25,621 nucleotides of DNA. It comes from an uncultured Nitrospira sp. (GTDB taxonomy: Bacteria; Nitrospirota; Nitrospiria; Nitrospirales; UBA8639). The translations under genes were made by a program, and so were the position numbers. How positions within the stretch are numbered: position 1 is the stretch's first letter; every line of letters starts with the position of its first letter. The DNA lies in the NCBI GenBank assembly GCA_902500695.1, contig CABVRQ010000007.1, forward strand, positions 43,527 through 69,147, in the 5' to 3' direction. The notes under the pieces were generated by a model. The model ran no database searches, was not told the origin of the DNA, and was given only the letters and a program-made list of their open reading frames with translations. Shown here piece by piece: positions 1 through 7,877 of the stretch.

Positions 1-596
1 CTGGAACATGTCTAACTCCGTTTAAATTCCTGGGAATTGCTTGCCACACGCAGAAACATCGGTATCCAGAAAATTCCGGGATTCTTAAGGCGGAAATGTT
101 GGTCAATTTTTGGTTATTGGCCTTCACTTGATTTTCGAACCCATTTAGAAATGGTAACAGGCCAGGAGATTGGCTCCCCCCACCTATACAAGCCTCGAAT
201 GAATTGACGCGCGGAAAATTTAAAAATCCGGTAGGAAGTGGCCTGTAGGCCTCCCCTCTCTATAGAACGGTACGCATCGACCTGGGCTACTGCTCTTCGA
301 TCAGTAACCGATCCCATCAGGTCTGGATGAAAGACCTTGTACCGTAAGGCAGAAACACCTGGACGAGGGGGCCACCACAGGATTACCCGAGTCCGTGATG
401 AAACTCAATTATTCATGAATGACAGGCTGATTTCACTCATGCCAGGAACTGATGAGATCACTTTTCCCTTCCCCGATATAAAAAAAACATATGGCAAAAC
501 AAGAGACGATACACGCAGACATTTGAGATGAGCACTGAGACAGCATTTTGGTATAGAATCCTTAAAAACAACCTGGCATCTTGCAACACTGATTTC
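1..596. other. Gene-free leader region upstream of the SulP gene
   Basis: No convincing gene was found here. The short open frames on both strands lack ribosome-binding sites and recognisable protein character. An open frame enters from the left edge on the + strand and stops near 130, but its roughly 42 residues look like nothing known. The stretch contains A-rich blocks (for example around 480-490) and ends at the hairpin at 597-641. It may be the promoter and leader of the SulP gene; no promoter could be assigned with confidence. Confidence 0.5.
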
Positions 597-641
597 CTCT
601 CCCGCCAGATCAGTGGGATGGCGGGTGAGAGAATTTTTTTT
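597..641 (+). terminator. Terminator-like hairpin with T-run overlapping the SulP start region
   Basis: An inverted repeat pairs CTCT-CCCGCC (597-606) with GGCGGG-TGAGAG (620-631), imperfect at one or two bases in the outer part. It is followed by AA and then eight T residues (634-641). That is the architecture of an intrinsic terminator on the + strand. It lies exactly where the SulP reading frame has its candidate starts: GTG at 613 and 625, TTG at 640. It may end an upstream transcript or act as a conditional attenuator in the SulP leader. Function is inferred from shape only. Confidence 0.5.
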
Positions 642-2418
642 GAATAAAAATGACATAGAAAAGGATCCCAGATTGGACGCTACTCAAATTAATCCACAAA
701 CCACCCGATCTCTCTTACATCGGGTCGCACCGGGTCTCCACACCTTCATCCACTATAATTACAACTGGCTCGGCCGCGACCTGTCCGCCGGCCTTTCGGT
801 TGCGGCCATTGCACTGCCTGTGGGTATTGCCTACTCAGCAATCGCAGCGGTACCACCGGTCGTGGGAATCTACTCATCCATTTTCCCGTTGTTTGCCTAT
901 GCCCTTTTTGGCTCTTCACGGCAATTGATGACCGGTCCGGACGCCGCCACTTGCATCATCGTCGCAGCGGGCCTTACCCCTCTGGCAAACGGTGACCCTG
1001 AGCGCTACCTGGCACTACTGGTCGTATTGACCATCATGACCGGTCTTCTCTACATCGGGGCAGGGTTCTTACGGTTGGGGTTTATCGCCAATTTTCTATC
1101 AAACCCGATTTTGACAGGCTATTTGAATGGCGTCGCTCTGATCATTTTGGCGGGTCAGCTGAAAACCTTTCTCGGGTATTCTTCAAAGGAAGGAGAGTTT
1201 TATCTCCAACTGACAGAGCTGATCTATAAAATGAAGGAGTTCCATTACCCGACGGTAATCCTGGGTGTGGGATTGCTGATCGTCCTGATCGTGATGAAAC
1301 GGCGGTTGCCGAAAATTCCCGGTGCCATGGTGGTCGTGATACTCGGAATCGTGGCGGTCATCGCTCTCGACCTTAAGCAGGTTGGGGTCGCCGTCCTGGG
1401 AGAAGTTCCGGCCGGATTGCCGGCGTTTCATTTCACCACTCTCAATCTTGAAGTCTTCCGGCACATTTTCGGCGACGCTGCCGGGCTCGTCTTGATCAGC
1501 TTCACCAGCGGGATACTCACCGCAAAAAGCTTTGCCCGGCGGAATCAATATGAGATCGATTCGAATCAGGAACTGTTTGCCTTCGGAGCCTGTAATCTTG
1601 CTTCCGGACTGGGCCAAGGATTCCCCGTGACAGGGGCAGACTCCAGAACCGCAGTGAATGACGCCATGGGGGGCAAGACTCAGATGGTCGGCATGATAGC
1701 CGGTCTCACCATGCTGCTGGTTCTGTTCTTCGGCACCGCGCCCCTGGCAGAAGTTCCGAGCACCGCACTGGCAGCCGTGATCATGGTATCGGCCGTCGGA
1801 CTCTTGGACACTTCCTCATTGCGGGATCTATTTCGGACCAGCCGGCGAGAGTTTTTCCTGTCGATTATCACCACCGTGGGCGTGCTCGTCCTCGGCGCCT
1901 TGCCGGGGGTGATCCTTTCAGTGGCCCTCTCGCTCTTATGGTTGCTCACTGTAGCGGCTCGTCCCCACAGCGCAATCCTGGGACGGGTTCAAGGGGTGAA
2001 AGGATTTCACGATATCCTGGACTATCCAAATGCCAGGACCATAGACGGTCTGCTTTTGTTCCGCTTTCAAGGAAATCTGGTGTTCTTCAATGTGGACTAC
2101 TTCAGAGAATGTCTGTTTGAGGCGATCGCTGCCTCCAAAACCCCAATTGAATGGGTCGTGCTTGATGCCAGTCCGATCAACGTTATTGATGCCACGGCTG
2201 TGCAAAAGCTGGATGAGATCCGTAACGAATTGGCCCCAAGAGGCATCGTACTGGTGGAGGCCCAGGCTAGGGAAAATCTCCGGCGCTTCTTCGAACCCGA
2301 GTGGGTACGAAAGCGAAAGGAGCTTTGGGGTTCAAACATTTACCCCACTCTCAAGAGCGCGATCCATGCCTTCCACCAGTATAAGAACGCGAAGACCGGC
2401 TTACCACCACCGGATTGA
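640..2418 (+). CDS. SulP family inorganic anion transporter with STAS domain
   Basis: Inner-membrane SulP/SLC26-type carrier for sulfate, bicarbonate or a similar anion; the substrate cannot be read from sequence. The first hydrophobic segment has the typical family opening (DLSAGLSVAAIALPVGIAYS), followed by about 400 residues of membrane-spanning core. A cytoplasmic STAS domain fills the C-terminal part (LDASPINVIDATAVQKLDEI). Length of about 590-600 aa is normal. There is no ATG start. The frame is open from GTG 613, but TTG 640 has GGTGA at 624-628, and TTG 673 has AAGGA at 661-665 seven bases upstream. TTG 640 is chosen because it lies at the end of the terminator-like T-run; the true start could be any of the three. 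The nfeD frame opens 52 bases after the stop, so the two may be co-transcribed. Bicarbonate uptake would suit an autotroph but is speculation. Confidence 0.9.
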   Translation: MNKNDIEKDPRLDATQINPQTTRSLLHRVAPGLHTFIHYNYNWLGRDLSAGLSVAAIALPVGIAYSAIAAVPPVVGIYSSIFPLFAYALFGSSRQLMTGPDAATCIIVAAGLTPLANGDPERYLALLVVLTIMTGLLYIGAGFLRLGFIANFLSNPILTGYLNGVALIILAGQLKTFLGYSSKEGEFYLQLTELIYKMKEFHYPTVILGVGLLIVLIVMKRRLPKIPGAMVVVILGIVAVIALDLKQVGVAVLGEVPAGLPAFHFTTLNLEVFRHIFGDAAGLVLISFTSGILTAKSFARRNQYEIDSNQELFAFGACNLASGLGQGFPVTGADSRTAVNDAMGGKTQMVGMIAGLTMLLVLFFGTAPLAEVPSTALAAVIMVSAVGLLDTSSLRDLFRTSRREFFLSIITTVGVLVLGALPGVILSVALSLLWLLTVAARPHSAILGRVQGVKGFHDILDYPNARTIDGLLLFRFQGNLVFFNVDYFRECLFEAIAASKTPIEWVVLDASPINVIDATAVQKLDEIRNELAPRGIVLVEAQARENLRRFFEPEWVRKRKELWGSNIYPTLKSAIHAFHQYKNAKTGLPPPD

Positions 2419-2470
2419 GCGATGCTCGGCGTAAACCCATTGGCCCCGGACTCCACATAATCAGTTAACT

Positions 2471-3958
2471 ATGGTTTTTCGACGTGTTCGAAATCGGAAA
2501 GAGAATGTACGGCCGGGCATGATACTCATGAAACAAACAATATCCTACTTGCAGCGCGTGGAAGGTATGTGGCAATCCATAGTCCCGAAAAAATTTTTAT
2601 TGATGAGCTTGGCATGTTTAACAGCCTTTGCTCTCAATGCCGACCCCCTCCTGGCCAACCCGTCACAGCCGGTCGTGTATGTGGCTCCCATCGAGGGAGT
2701 CATCGATCTGGGACTCGCGCCATTTGTGCAACGGGTATTAGACGAAGCCACGGCCGCCGGAGCCAAAGCCGTCATATTAGAGATTAATACCTTTGGCGGT
2801 CGGGTCGACGCCGCAGTGCTGATTCGGGATGCTCTCCTGGAATCCAAAATTCCCACCGTCGCGTTCATCAACAAACGAGCCATCTCCGCCGGCGCGCTCA
2901 TTAGCCTGGCCTCGGGAAAAATCGTAATGGCAGAAGGCAGTACGATCGGTGCCGCCACGCCGGTGCAGATCGGTCTTCCCGGCACCCCGGCCCAACCGGT
3001 CGAAGAAAAGACCGTGTCCTACATGCGGAAGGAATTTCGGGCTACCGCTGAGCAACGGAACCGCCCCCCGCTCATTGCCGAAGCGATGGTGGATGCGGAT
3101 GTTGAAATTCCCGACCTCATTGAAAAAAGTAAATTACTGACGCTCACCACCAAAGAAGCGTTACAGGTCAACATCGCGGACTTTCAAGCCAATTCGCTGG
3201 AGGCTGTGCTACAGTCACTGAACCTCGCTGATGCCGAGATTGTATACGCGTCGGAAACGTGGGCGGAGTCACTGGTGCGGTTCCTCACCCATCCCGTGGT
3301 CAGCTCATTGTTGATGACGGTCGGCATTCTCGGAATTATGTTGGAAATGCGGGTACCCGGATTCGGGGTACCTGGCGCCATCGGGCTTATGTGCCTTTCC
3401 CTGTTTTTTTGGGGGCATGGGCTTGTTCAATTAGCCGGATTGGAAGAATTTCTACTAGTCGGACTTGGGCTGATTTTGGTTGGACTGGAAATTTTTGTCA
3501 TTCCCGGTTTTGGCATGGCAGGAATTTTAGGAATTTTGGCACTTATGGGAGGACTTGGACTGAGCCTTATCGGGACCGGAGCCTCCTGGGATTCCATGCT
3601 GTCCGCGCTTGGGCAAGTGGCCCTCTCAATCCTGGTGGCCATCATCGCCACCCTCATTTTGCTCCGTTATTTTCCACGCCTTCCATTCGGGAAACGCCTG
3701 ATCCTGGAAACCAATCTTCAGGCTCAAGAGGGTTACGAATCGAGCCCGGCAGAAGATCATCGTTGGTTGGGAAAACAGGGATTAGCAGTTTCAGATCTTC
3801 ACCCTTCCGGGATTGCCCGCTTTGATGGAGAACGAGTGGATGTGGTATCCGATGGAACCTTTATCGATGCCGGTCAACCGCTGAAAGTCGTACGAATCGA
3901 TGGTAATCGGGTCGTTGTTCAACTCGCGCTACCCCCATCAGAACAGGACACCGTCTAA
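2471..3958 (+). CDS. nfeD: NfeD family membrane-bound serine protease (long form)
   Basis: Long NfeD protein: signal peptide (about residues 38-62), ClpP-like protease domain (about 65-255), four or five membrane spans (about 272-400), and a C-terminal OB-fold NfeD domain (about 430-490). By comparison with the archaeal stomatin-specific protease PH1510, the catalytic serine is Ser139 in RAISAGALIS and the lysine is Lys180; their 41-residue spacing equals that in PH1510 (Ser97/Lys138). The family acts at the membrane together with stomatin/flotillin proteins, and a flotillin gene (floA) lies 2 kb downstream. The start is uncertain: M1 (2471), M17, M20 (2528) and M33 (2567) are in frame, none with an ideal ribosome-binding site; M33 would give the most usual signal peptide. 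Identification is firm; the in vivo substrate is unknown. Confidence 0.92.
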   Translation: MVFRRVRNRKENVRPGMILMKQTISYLQRVEGMWQSIVPKKFLLMSLACLTAFALNADPLLANPSQPVVYVAPIEGVIDLGLAPFVQRVLDEATAAGAKAVILEINTFGGRVDAAVLIRDALLESKIPTVAFINKRAISAGALISLASGKIVMAEGSTIGAATPVQIGLPGTPAQPVEEKTVSYMRKEFRATAEQRNRPPLIAEAMVDADVEIPDLIEKSKLLTLTTKEALQVNIADFQANSLEAVLQSLNLADAEIVYASETWAESLVRFLTHPVVSSLLMTVGILGIMLEMRVPGFGVPGAIGLMCLSLFFWGHGLVQLAGLEEFLLVGLGLILVGLEIFVIPGFGMAGILGILALMGGLGLSLIGTGASWDSMLSALGQVALSILVAIIATLILLRYFPRLPFGKRLILETNLQAQEGYESSPAEDHRWLGKQGLAVSDLHPSGIARFDGERVDVVSDGTFIDAGQPLKVVRIDGNRVVVQLALPPSEQDTV

Positions 3959-4000
3959 TCGAACGAGAACTCCTCGCATTCATTCAGTTACCTTGGACTC

Positions 4001-4028
4001 AGGGCTATATTTGCCCTAGATTCTTTTG
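4001..4028 (+). terminator. Weak candidate terminator after nfeD
   Basis: AGGGC (4001-4005) and GCCCT (4013-4017) form a 5-bp stem with a 7-base loop, followed by a loose T-rich stretch (ATTCTTTTGG). It lies about 40 bases after the nfeD stop and before the convergent SGNH gene. The stem is short, so this is only a candidate. Confidence 0.25.
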
Positions 4029-4127
4029 GCTCCTCCTACTTCTCCTTTCGTATCGCGCCGGTACGGTTTCAAGTTTTTCATTTACGTCTTCTTGTTCAGC
4101 CTACCTTTCCATTCCCCAAAAAAGCCG

Positions 4128-5597
4128 TCACGATTCTCCTTTTCCATCTCTCCCCTGAAATACTTCCCGGAATATGATCTCTGCAGCAACAGCATGGCCC
4201 TTTTTGTTCCAATGATCATCGTCTCTTAGATATAAGAGTTCCTTATCTTTATAGGGCGTGAGAAAGGGAAGCAGATTGAGAGTCCTGAATCCCTTTTGAT
4301 CAGACAACGTTGCGACGTAATCGATAAAATGAGGCTTGTCGGATATTGATGGCAAATTGTCATACAACGGTCCATGAAGTCTTACAGCGGTCGGAGCAAT
4401 GACCACAATGACCTTGAAAGAAAATTCCTTTCCCAGTTGTACCATTTCCTCAAACACTTGATCCAAACGTGGTCTATTGGGGTGATGTAAAACATAGGAG
4501 AGTGGTTTTCCTGCCCTATCTATGTATTGGGGAATAAACAGACGCGGTCCAAGAACAGTAGACTGGTAGAGAGGAAACCACGATTGTATACCGTCAATGA
4601 GGTTTGGGTTAAACCGATTTTCTTGTAAACGTGGAAGCCGAAAAACAATGCCTTCATCTCGTATTTTCGTGATCATCGCCTGCTCTTTGATGAGAAAGGG
4701 AATTTCGTGCAGACTTTGAAGGACGGTTCCCTCCATCAATTGTTCCATATGACTGGGACTATTAGGCTTAGGCAGACGATGTTCTCCATAAGTATCTTCA
4801 AGATCGTTTCCCTCGTAAATCATCCAAAGCAGTGTCTGGATTTTCAGAGAGTTTCCCGACCTTCTTAACATGTATTTCAGTAGTTCGAGTTCCTGCTTTG
4901 GCGAGGAATCATGTATTCCCAGATTGTAAATCGGGCGATGGATGGCATGCTCGAGAATTCCAACCCAGGAGTGTGCGGCATCAACCGCCCATCCGAAGGT
5001 GAAGGAATCCCCAAGTGCAAAAATGTCAGCTTGATCCAATTCTATAGTGTTGCGAAATCCGTGCTGATCGATAGTACAAGAGAATTGTTGGAGTTCGAAC
5101 ACAGATTTGGCAAGAGTCGGTGATTGCATCAACTCGGGACTATACAATACGCCATAATGCATCCCACTGACCGAAAAATTGGCTTTGTGTAAGCGGAAAT
5201 TGCGGTCCGTGGGATAGTAGAGGGGAGGATACAACTCCTTCCAGGTAACCCCAGAATCAAATGGTCTCGAGTCCTCCAGACGAGGTTTACCAAAAGTCTG
5301 TGGCTTGAGATGAATAGAATATGTGATGTCCACGATGAAGAGACTACCTAGTGAAACACACACCCCTAGTGCGAGGTTGACAAGGTGCTGTGAGGAGACC
5401 AGGCCACGAACCATAACTGTTCTAATGACAATGAAGAACACGCCAACAGCGAAAGGAAGGGAAAGAGCTATCAAGCCCAGCCCTATGACCCTTCCGCCGA
5501 TAGACCGGCCTAAAAACAGGACCAGCACAACATATAGCCACAACAACCCAAGACTGGAAATCGCGAACACCATCGCATAGCTTTCCCTTTTATTCAT
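4128..5597 (-). CDS. Membrane-anchored SGNH/GDSL hydrolase-like protein
   Basis: A 489-residue protein with three hydrophobic N-terminal segments (about 8-30, 36-60 and 70-92) and a large domain placed outside the membrane. SGNH-hydrolase blocks are visible: block I as LGDSFTFG (Ser198), a likely block II Gly in NLGIHD (225-230), block III as EGNDLED (Gly263, Asn264), and a C-terminal DDDHWNKKGH (459-468) with the Asp-x-x-His pair (Asp459, His462). Such proteins act as esterases or O-acetyl-modifying enzymes on cell-wall or exported polysaccharide; the substrate is not known here. The start is supported by AGGA six bases upstream of the ATG. The gene is inverted relative to its neighbours and looks more AT-rich by eye. 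It sits between nfeD and floA, which are usually adjacent, suggesting later insertion. Confidence 0.8.
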   Translation of the reverse strand: MNKRESYAMVFAISSLGLLWLYVVLVLFLGRSIGGRVIGLGLIALSLPFAVGVFFIVIRTVMVRGLVSSQHLVNLALGVCVSLGSLFIVDITYSIHLKPQTFGKPRLEDSRPFDSGVTWKELYPPLYYPTDRNFRLHKANFSVSGMHYGVLYSPELMQSPTLAKSVFELQQFSCTIDQHGFRNTIELDQADIFALGDSFTFGWAVDAAHSWVGILEHAIHRPIYNLGIHDSSPKQELELLKYMLRRSGNSLKIQTLLWMIYEGNDLEDTYGEHRLPKPNSPSHMEQLMEGTVLQSLHEIPFLIKEQAMITKIRDEGIVFRLPRLQENRFNPNLIDGIQSWFPLYQSTVLGPRLFIPQYIDRAGKPLSYVLHHPNRPRLDQVFEEMVQLGKEFSFKVIVVIAPTAVRLHGPLYDNLPSISDKPHFIDYVATLSDQKGFRTLNLLPFLTPYKDKELLYLRDDDHWNKKGHAVAAEIIFREVFQGRDGKGES

Positions 5598-5764
5598 AAT
5601 TTTCCTATCAGCAATAAGACCTTTTCATCATGGTCAAAAATGTTGGAAATCCGGGACCAAGGCGGAGATATTCCCATATTCATTCCACCGGAAGCCTCTG
5701 GCTTTTCATAATGATGGAAACGGCATACGAATCTAGGAGAGCTTGAGGGAGAAGGGCTAAAATA

Positions 5765-5941
5765 ATGAAGAAAAAAGCTCGCTCATTGCTGTTATACTTT
5801 ATGCTGGTTCTCTGTCAAGGCAGCATTGAGGTCACATCCATGAAGTTTTGGGAAATTTACCAATCGAAAATCACTTCGCTACACGTTTATGATATTTCCT
5901 TCCTTGACGACTTTTCACCATCAGAAAAGGAACCCGCATAA
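5765..5941 (+). CDS. Candidate small exported or membrane protein coupled to floA
   Basis: A 58-codon frame starting at ATG 5765, preceded by an AGGGAGAAGGG purine block 8 bases upstream. Its TAA (5939-5941) shares one base with the floA ATG (TAATG). The product begins MKKKARSLLLYFMLVLCQGS, a basic n-region followed by a short hydrophobic stretch, like a signal peptide; the Leu-Val-Leu-Cys is only a poor lipobox. The rest is a short polar tail rich in acidic and aromatic residues. No family was recognised. floA keeps its own AAGGA inside this frame, so coupling is possible but not required. It could be a genuine floA partner, a leader peptide, or chance. The good ribosome-binding site, signal-like N-terminus and exact stop/start overlap favour a real gene. 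Confidence 0.45.
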   Translation: MKKKARSLLLYFMLVLCQGSIEVTSMKFWEIYQSKITSLHVYDISFLDDFSPSEKEPA

Positions 5942-6918
5942 TGGAAATTGAAACCCAGGCATTCGGTTCCCTTGGACTCCTCGTCATGGTCCTGGCGCTC
6001 TTGTTTGGCCTTCTCTATGTCATTCCCATTCCCCTTTGGATTGCGGCATGGGCTTCCAACGCCTACGTTGGGCTCTTTACACTTATTGGCATGCGGTTGC
6101 GCCGGGTCCCTCCGGTCACCGTGATCAACGCCAGAATCAGCGGGGTGAAGGCCGGACTTGATATTCCCGTGAACGATTTGGAAGCCCACTTTCTGGCCGG
6201 GGGGAATGTGGTCAAAGTCGTCAATGCCATGATCTCAGCCGACAAGGCCAATATCCCCATGACCTTTAAACGCGCTGCCGCCATCGACCTGGCCGGTCGT
6301 GATGTGCTGGAGGCCGTCAAAATGTCGGTCATTCCTAAAGTCATCGAGACCCCCCGTATCACGGCTGTCGCCAAAGATGGCATCCAGCTGATTGCCGTCT
6401 CACGGGTGACCGTTCGCGCCAATATCGACCGGTTGGTCGGCGGAGCTGGTGAGGAGACCGTCATTGCCCGCGTGGGAGAAGGCATGGTCAGCACGATAGG
6501 ATCTTCCGCCTCTCACAAGGATGTTCTGGAAAACCCGGATTACATTTCAAAAAATATCTTAGGGAAAGGACTCGATGCCGGCACAGCCTTCGAAATCTTG
6601 TCCATTGACATTGCGGATGTAGATGTCGGTGAAAATATTGGCGCGAAACTGCAAATCGATCAGGCCAATGCGGACAAACAAATTGCCCAGGCCAAAGCGG
6701 AAGAACGGCGAGCGATGGCGGTCGCCTTGGAACAGGAAATGCGAGCCCGTGTCGTCGAAGCCGAGGCAGAAGTTCCCAGAGCCATGGCCGAAGCATTTCG
6801 TCAGGGAAATTTAGGCATTATGGATTATTATCGAATGAAAAATGTGCAAGCCGATACGGCCATGCGGGACGCCATTGCCGGCACGGAGGAAGAATCTTCC
6901 GGCCAAACGAAAAAGTGA
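5941..6918 (+). CDS. floA: Flotillin-like protein FloA
   Basis: Flotillin-like scaffold of bacterial functional membrane microdomains (UPF0365/FloA family), 325 aa against about 330 in Bacillus FloA. An N-terminal membrane-inserting hydrophobic region (about residues 8-38) is followed by an SPFH/band-7-like domain (about 50-230). Then comes the family's Ala/Glu-rich coiled-coil (about 230-290, AKAEERRAMAVALEQEMRAR) and a conserved end (GNLGIMDYYRMKNVQADTAM). It organises membrane-associated complexes and usually works with an NfeD protein. Start ATG 5941 has AAGGA nine bases upstream. The preceding small ORF overlaps by one base and the following small membrane protein starts nine bases after the stop, so the three probably form an operon. 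Identification is firm. Confidence 0.95.
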   Translation: MEIETQAFGSLGLLVMVLALLFGLLYVIPIPLWIAAWASNAYVGLFTLIGMRLRRVPPVTVINARISGVKAGLDIPVNDLEAHFLAGGNVVKVVNAMISADKANIPMTFKRAAAIDLAGRDVLEAVKMSVIPKVIETPRITAVAKDGIQLIAVSRVTVRANIDRLVGGAGEETVIARVGEGMVSTIGSSASHKDVLENPDYISKNILGKGLDAGTAFEILSIDIADVDVGENIGAKLQIDQANADKQIAQAKAEERRAMAVALEQEMRARVVEAEAEVPRAMAEAFRQGNLGIMDYYRMKNVQADTAMRDAIAGTEEESSGQTKK

Positions 6919-6926
6919 GGGGGGTA

Positions 6927-7280
6927 ATGAGCATGGAATCATTGGTGTTTTTTGTTATCCTGCTTTTTTTATCCGGGCTCGCCATGGCCATTCGATGGCT
7001 GAATGAGCGAATACGGCGAGACATCGCATTCAGGGATCTTAAAGATCTTTTTGGTCCATCCAATGATGCCCATGACAAGCGTGATCTTCAGGCGCCTGAC
7101 GCTACGGGAACGTCCTCGTCAAGGCCCAAACAACCCATACAGGAATTCAGACCAACAACCTCCCCAAAACGCCGAACCGCTAGTCAACTTCGTGTGCGCA
7201 ATCGGGCAGACCTTCGCCAGGGGATTGCGATCATGACCGTTCTTGGCCCCTGCCGGGCCCTGCAACACCCCGAGGATTAG
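6927..7280 (+). CDS. Small single-span membrane protein downstream of floA
   Basis: A 117-residue protein beginning MSMESLVFF with one N-terminal membrane helix (about 5-25). A basic amphipathic segment follows (RWLNERIRRDIAFRDLKDLF), then a Pro/Ser/Thr-rich linker (about 50-85) and a basic C-terminal block (RTASQLRVRNRADLRQGIAI) ending in VLGPCRAL. ATG 6927 is chosen over the upstream in-frame GTG 6915, which overlaps the floA stop, because it has the strong GAGGGGGG purine block just before it. No family was recognised. The Leu-Gly-Pro-x-Arg-Ala-Leu ending resembles a short motif I recall from uncharacterised bacterial proteins, which is weak evidence. Position and spacing suggest co-expression with floA and a role at the same membrane site. 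Confidence 0.75.
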   Translation: MSMESLVFFVILLFLSGLAMAIRWLNERIRRDIAFRDLKDLFGPSNDAHDKRDLQAPDATGTSSSRPKQPIQEFRPTTSPKRRTASQLRVRNRADLRQGIAIMTVLGPCRALQHPED

Positions 7281-7631
7281 AACAGGGGAATGCTGTGGTA
7301 TGCCCTGGCTCAAGCCTAATGGGCTGCCATCGGCGTTCTTACCCATCGGTCCACATGCCACCAACCTGTCTATCGAACTAGAGTATTGGAAAGTTCAACT
7401 ATGACTCTTGAATGGTCACTCGCCCCTATTGAGGCAAAGGGGCGGGTGAGGGAAATCCTCAAGAGAAAGTTACCATATGATATCCGGCCACAAGGAACCG
7501 CGTTCCCTTTGAATCCAGCCAGCCGGCCAATACGGGGTGGGACATTTTCATTCAGATTGTGGTAGAAATTCCATTCACCCATCATAGGAACAGTTCATAG
7601 GTGGGTTGAGCACATAGGGCAAGGCAATGGA
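7281..7631. other. Gene-poor stretch between the floA operon and a strong terminator
   Basis: No firmly supported gene. It holds a 10-bp hairpin (CACTCGCCCC 7417-7426 with GGGGCGGGTG 7439-7448, one T-G wobble, 12-base loop) and a 54-codon open frame starting at ATG 7401. A strong intrinsic terminator closes the stretch. It could be a long 3' untranslated region of the floA operon, a small protein gene, or a structured small RNA. Confidence 0.5.
7401..7565 (+). CDS. Possible small basic protein (54 aa), weak
   Basis: An ATG-initiated frame with GGAAAG seven bases upstream, ending TAG at 7563-7565. The product starts MTLEWSLAPIEAKGRVREIL and is basic with no membrane segment or known motif. 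The hairpin at 7417-7448 lies inside its first codons, so if translated it would be sensitive to that structure. The strong terminator follows about 65 bases after the stop, which suits a real gene, but the frame is short enough to be chance. Confidence 0.25.
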   Translation: MTLEWSLAPIEAKGRVREILKRKLPYDIRPQGTAFPLNPASRPIRGGTFSFRLW

Positions 7632-7672
7632 GGGCCTTTGAGGATTATGTAAGCCTCAAAGGCCCTTTTTTT
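7632..7672 (+). terminator. Strong rho-independent terminator
   Basis: A perfect 12-bp stem, GGGCCTTTGAGG (7632-7643) with CCTCAAAGGCCC (7654-7665), carries a 10-base loop and is followed directly by seven T residues (7666-7672). It ends + strand transcription from the floA operon or from whatever is transcribed at 7281-7631. Confidence 0.9.
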
Positions 7673-7877
7673 GTTCAACTTCATCAAAGGAGGGATTCCA
7701 CATTTTTATCCGTGCGTCACCCGCGTTTGAACCGGATCTGGTTTCCACACCACATCCACTAGCCGGTGCGAGAGCTGAAAGGCCAAGAAAAACAACCTTC
7801 AATCACGGTTAGCTGAGTCAAAATGCTTAAGGAATAATCTCGGCATGGCCCTTACACTTACACATATGGAGGACTCA

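Noticed and set aside
573..590. Possible sigma-54 promoter (TGGCAT then TTGC) before the SulP gene
   Set aside because: The spacing between the two elements is one base rather than the required five.
114..656. Short frames (- 114-317, + 337-531, - 405-656) in the left region
   Set aside because: They lack ribosome sites and known motifs; the last overlaps the SulP hairpin and start region.
2090..2434. A 114-codon + frame overlapping the end of the SulP gene
   Set aside because: It is a shadow of the STAS domain coding region with no domain or ribosome-site support.
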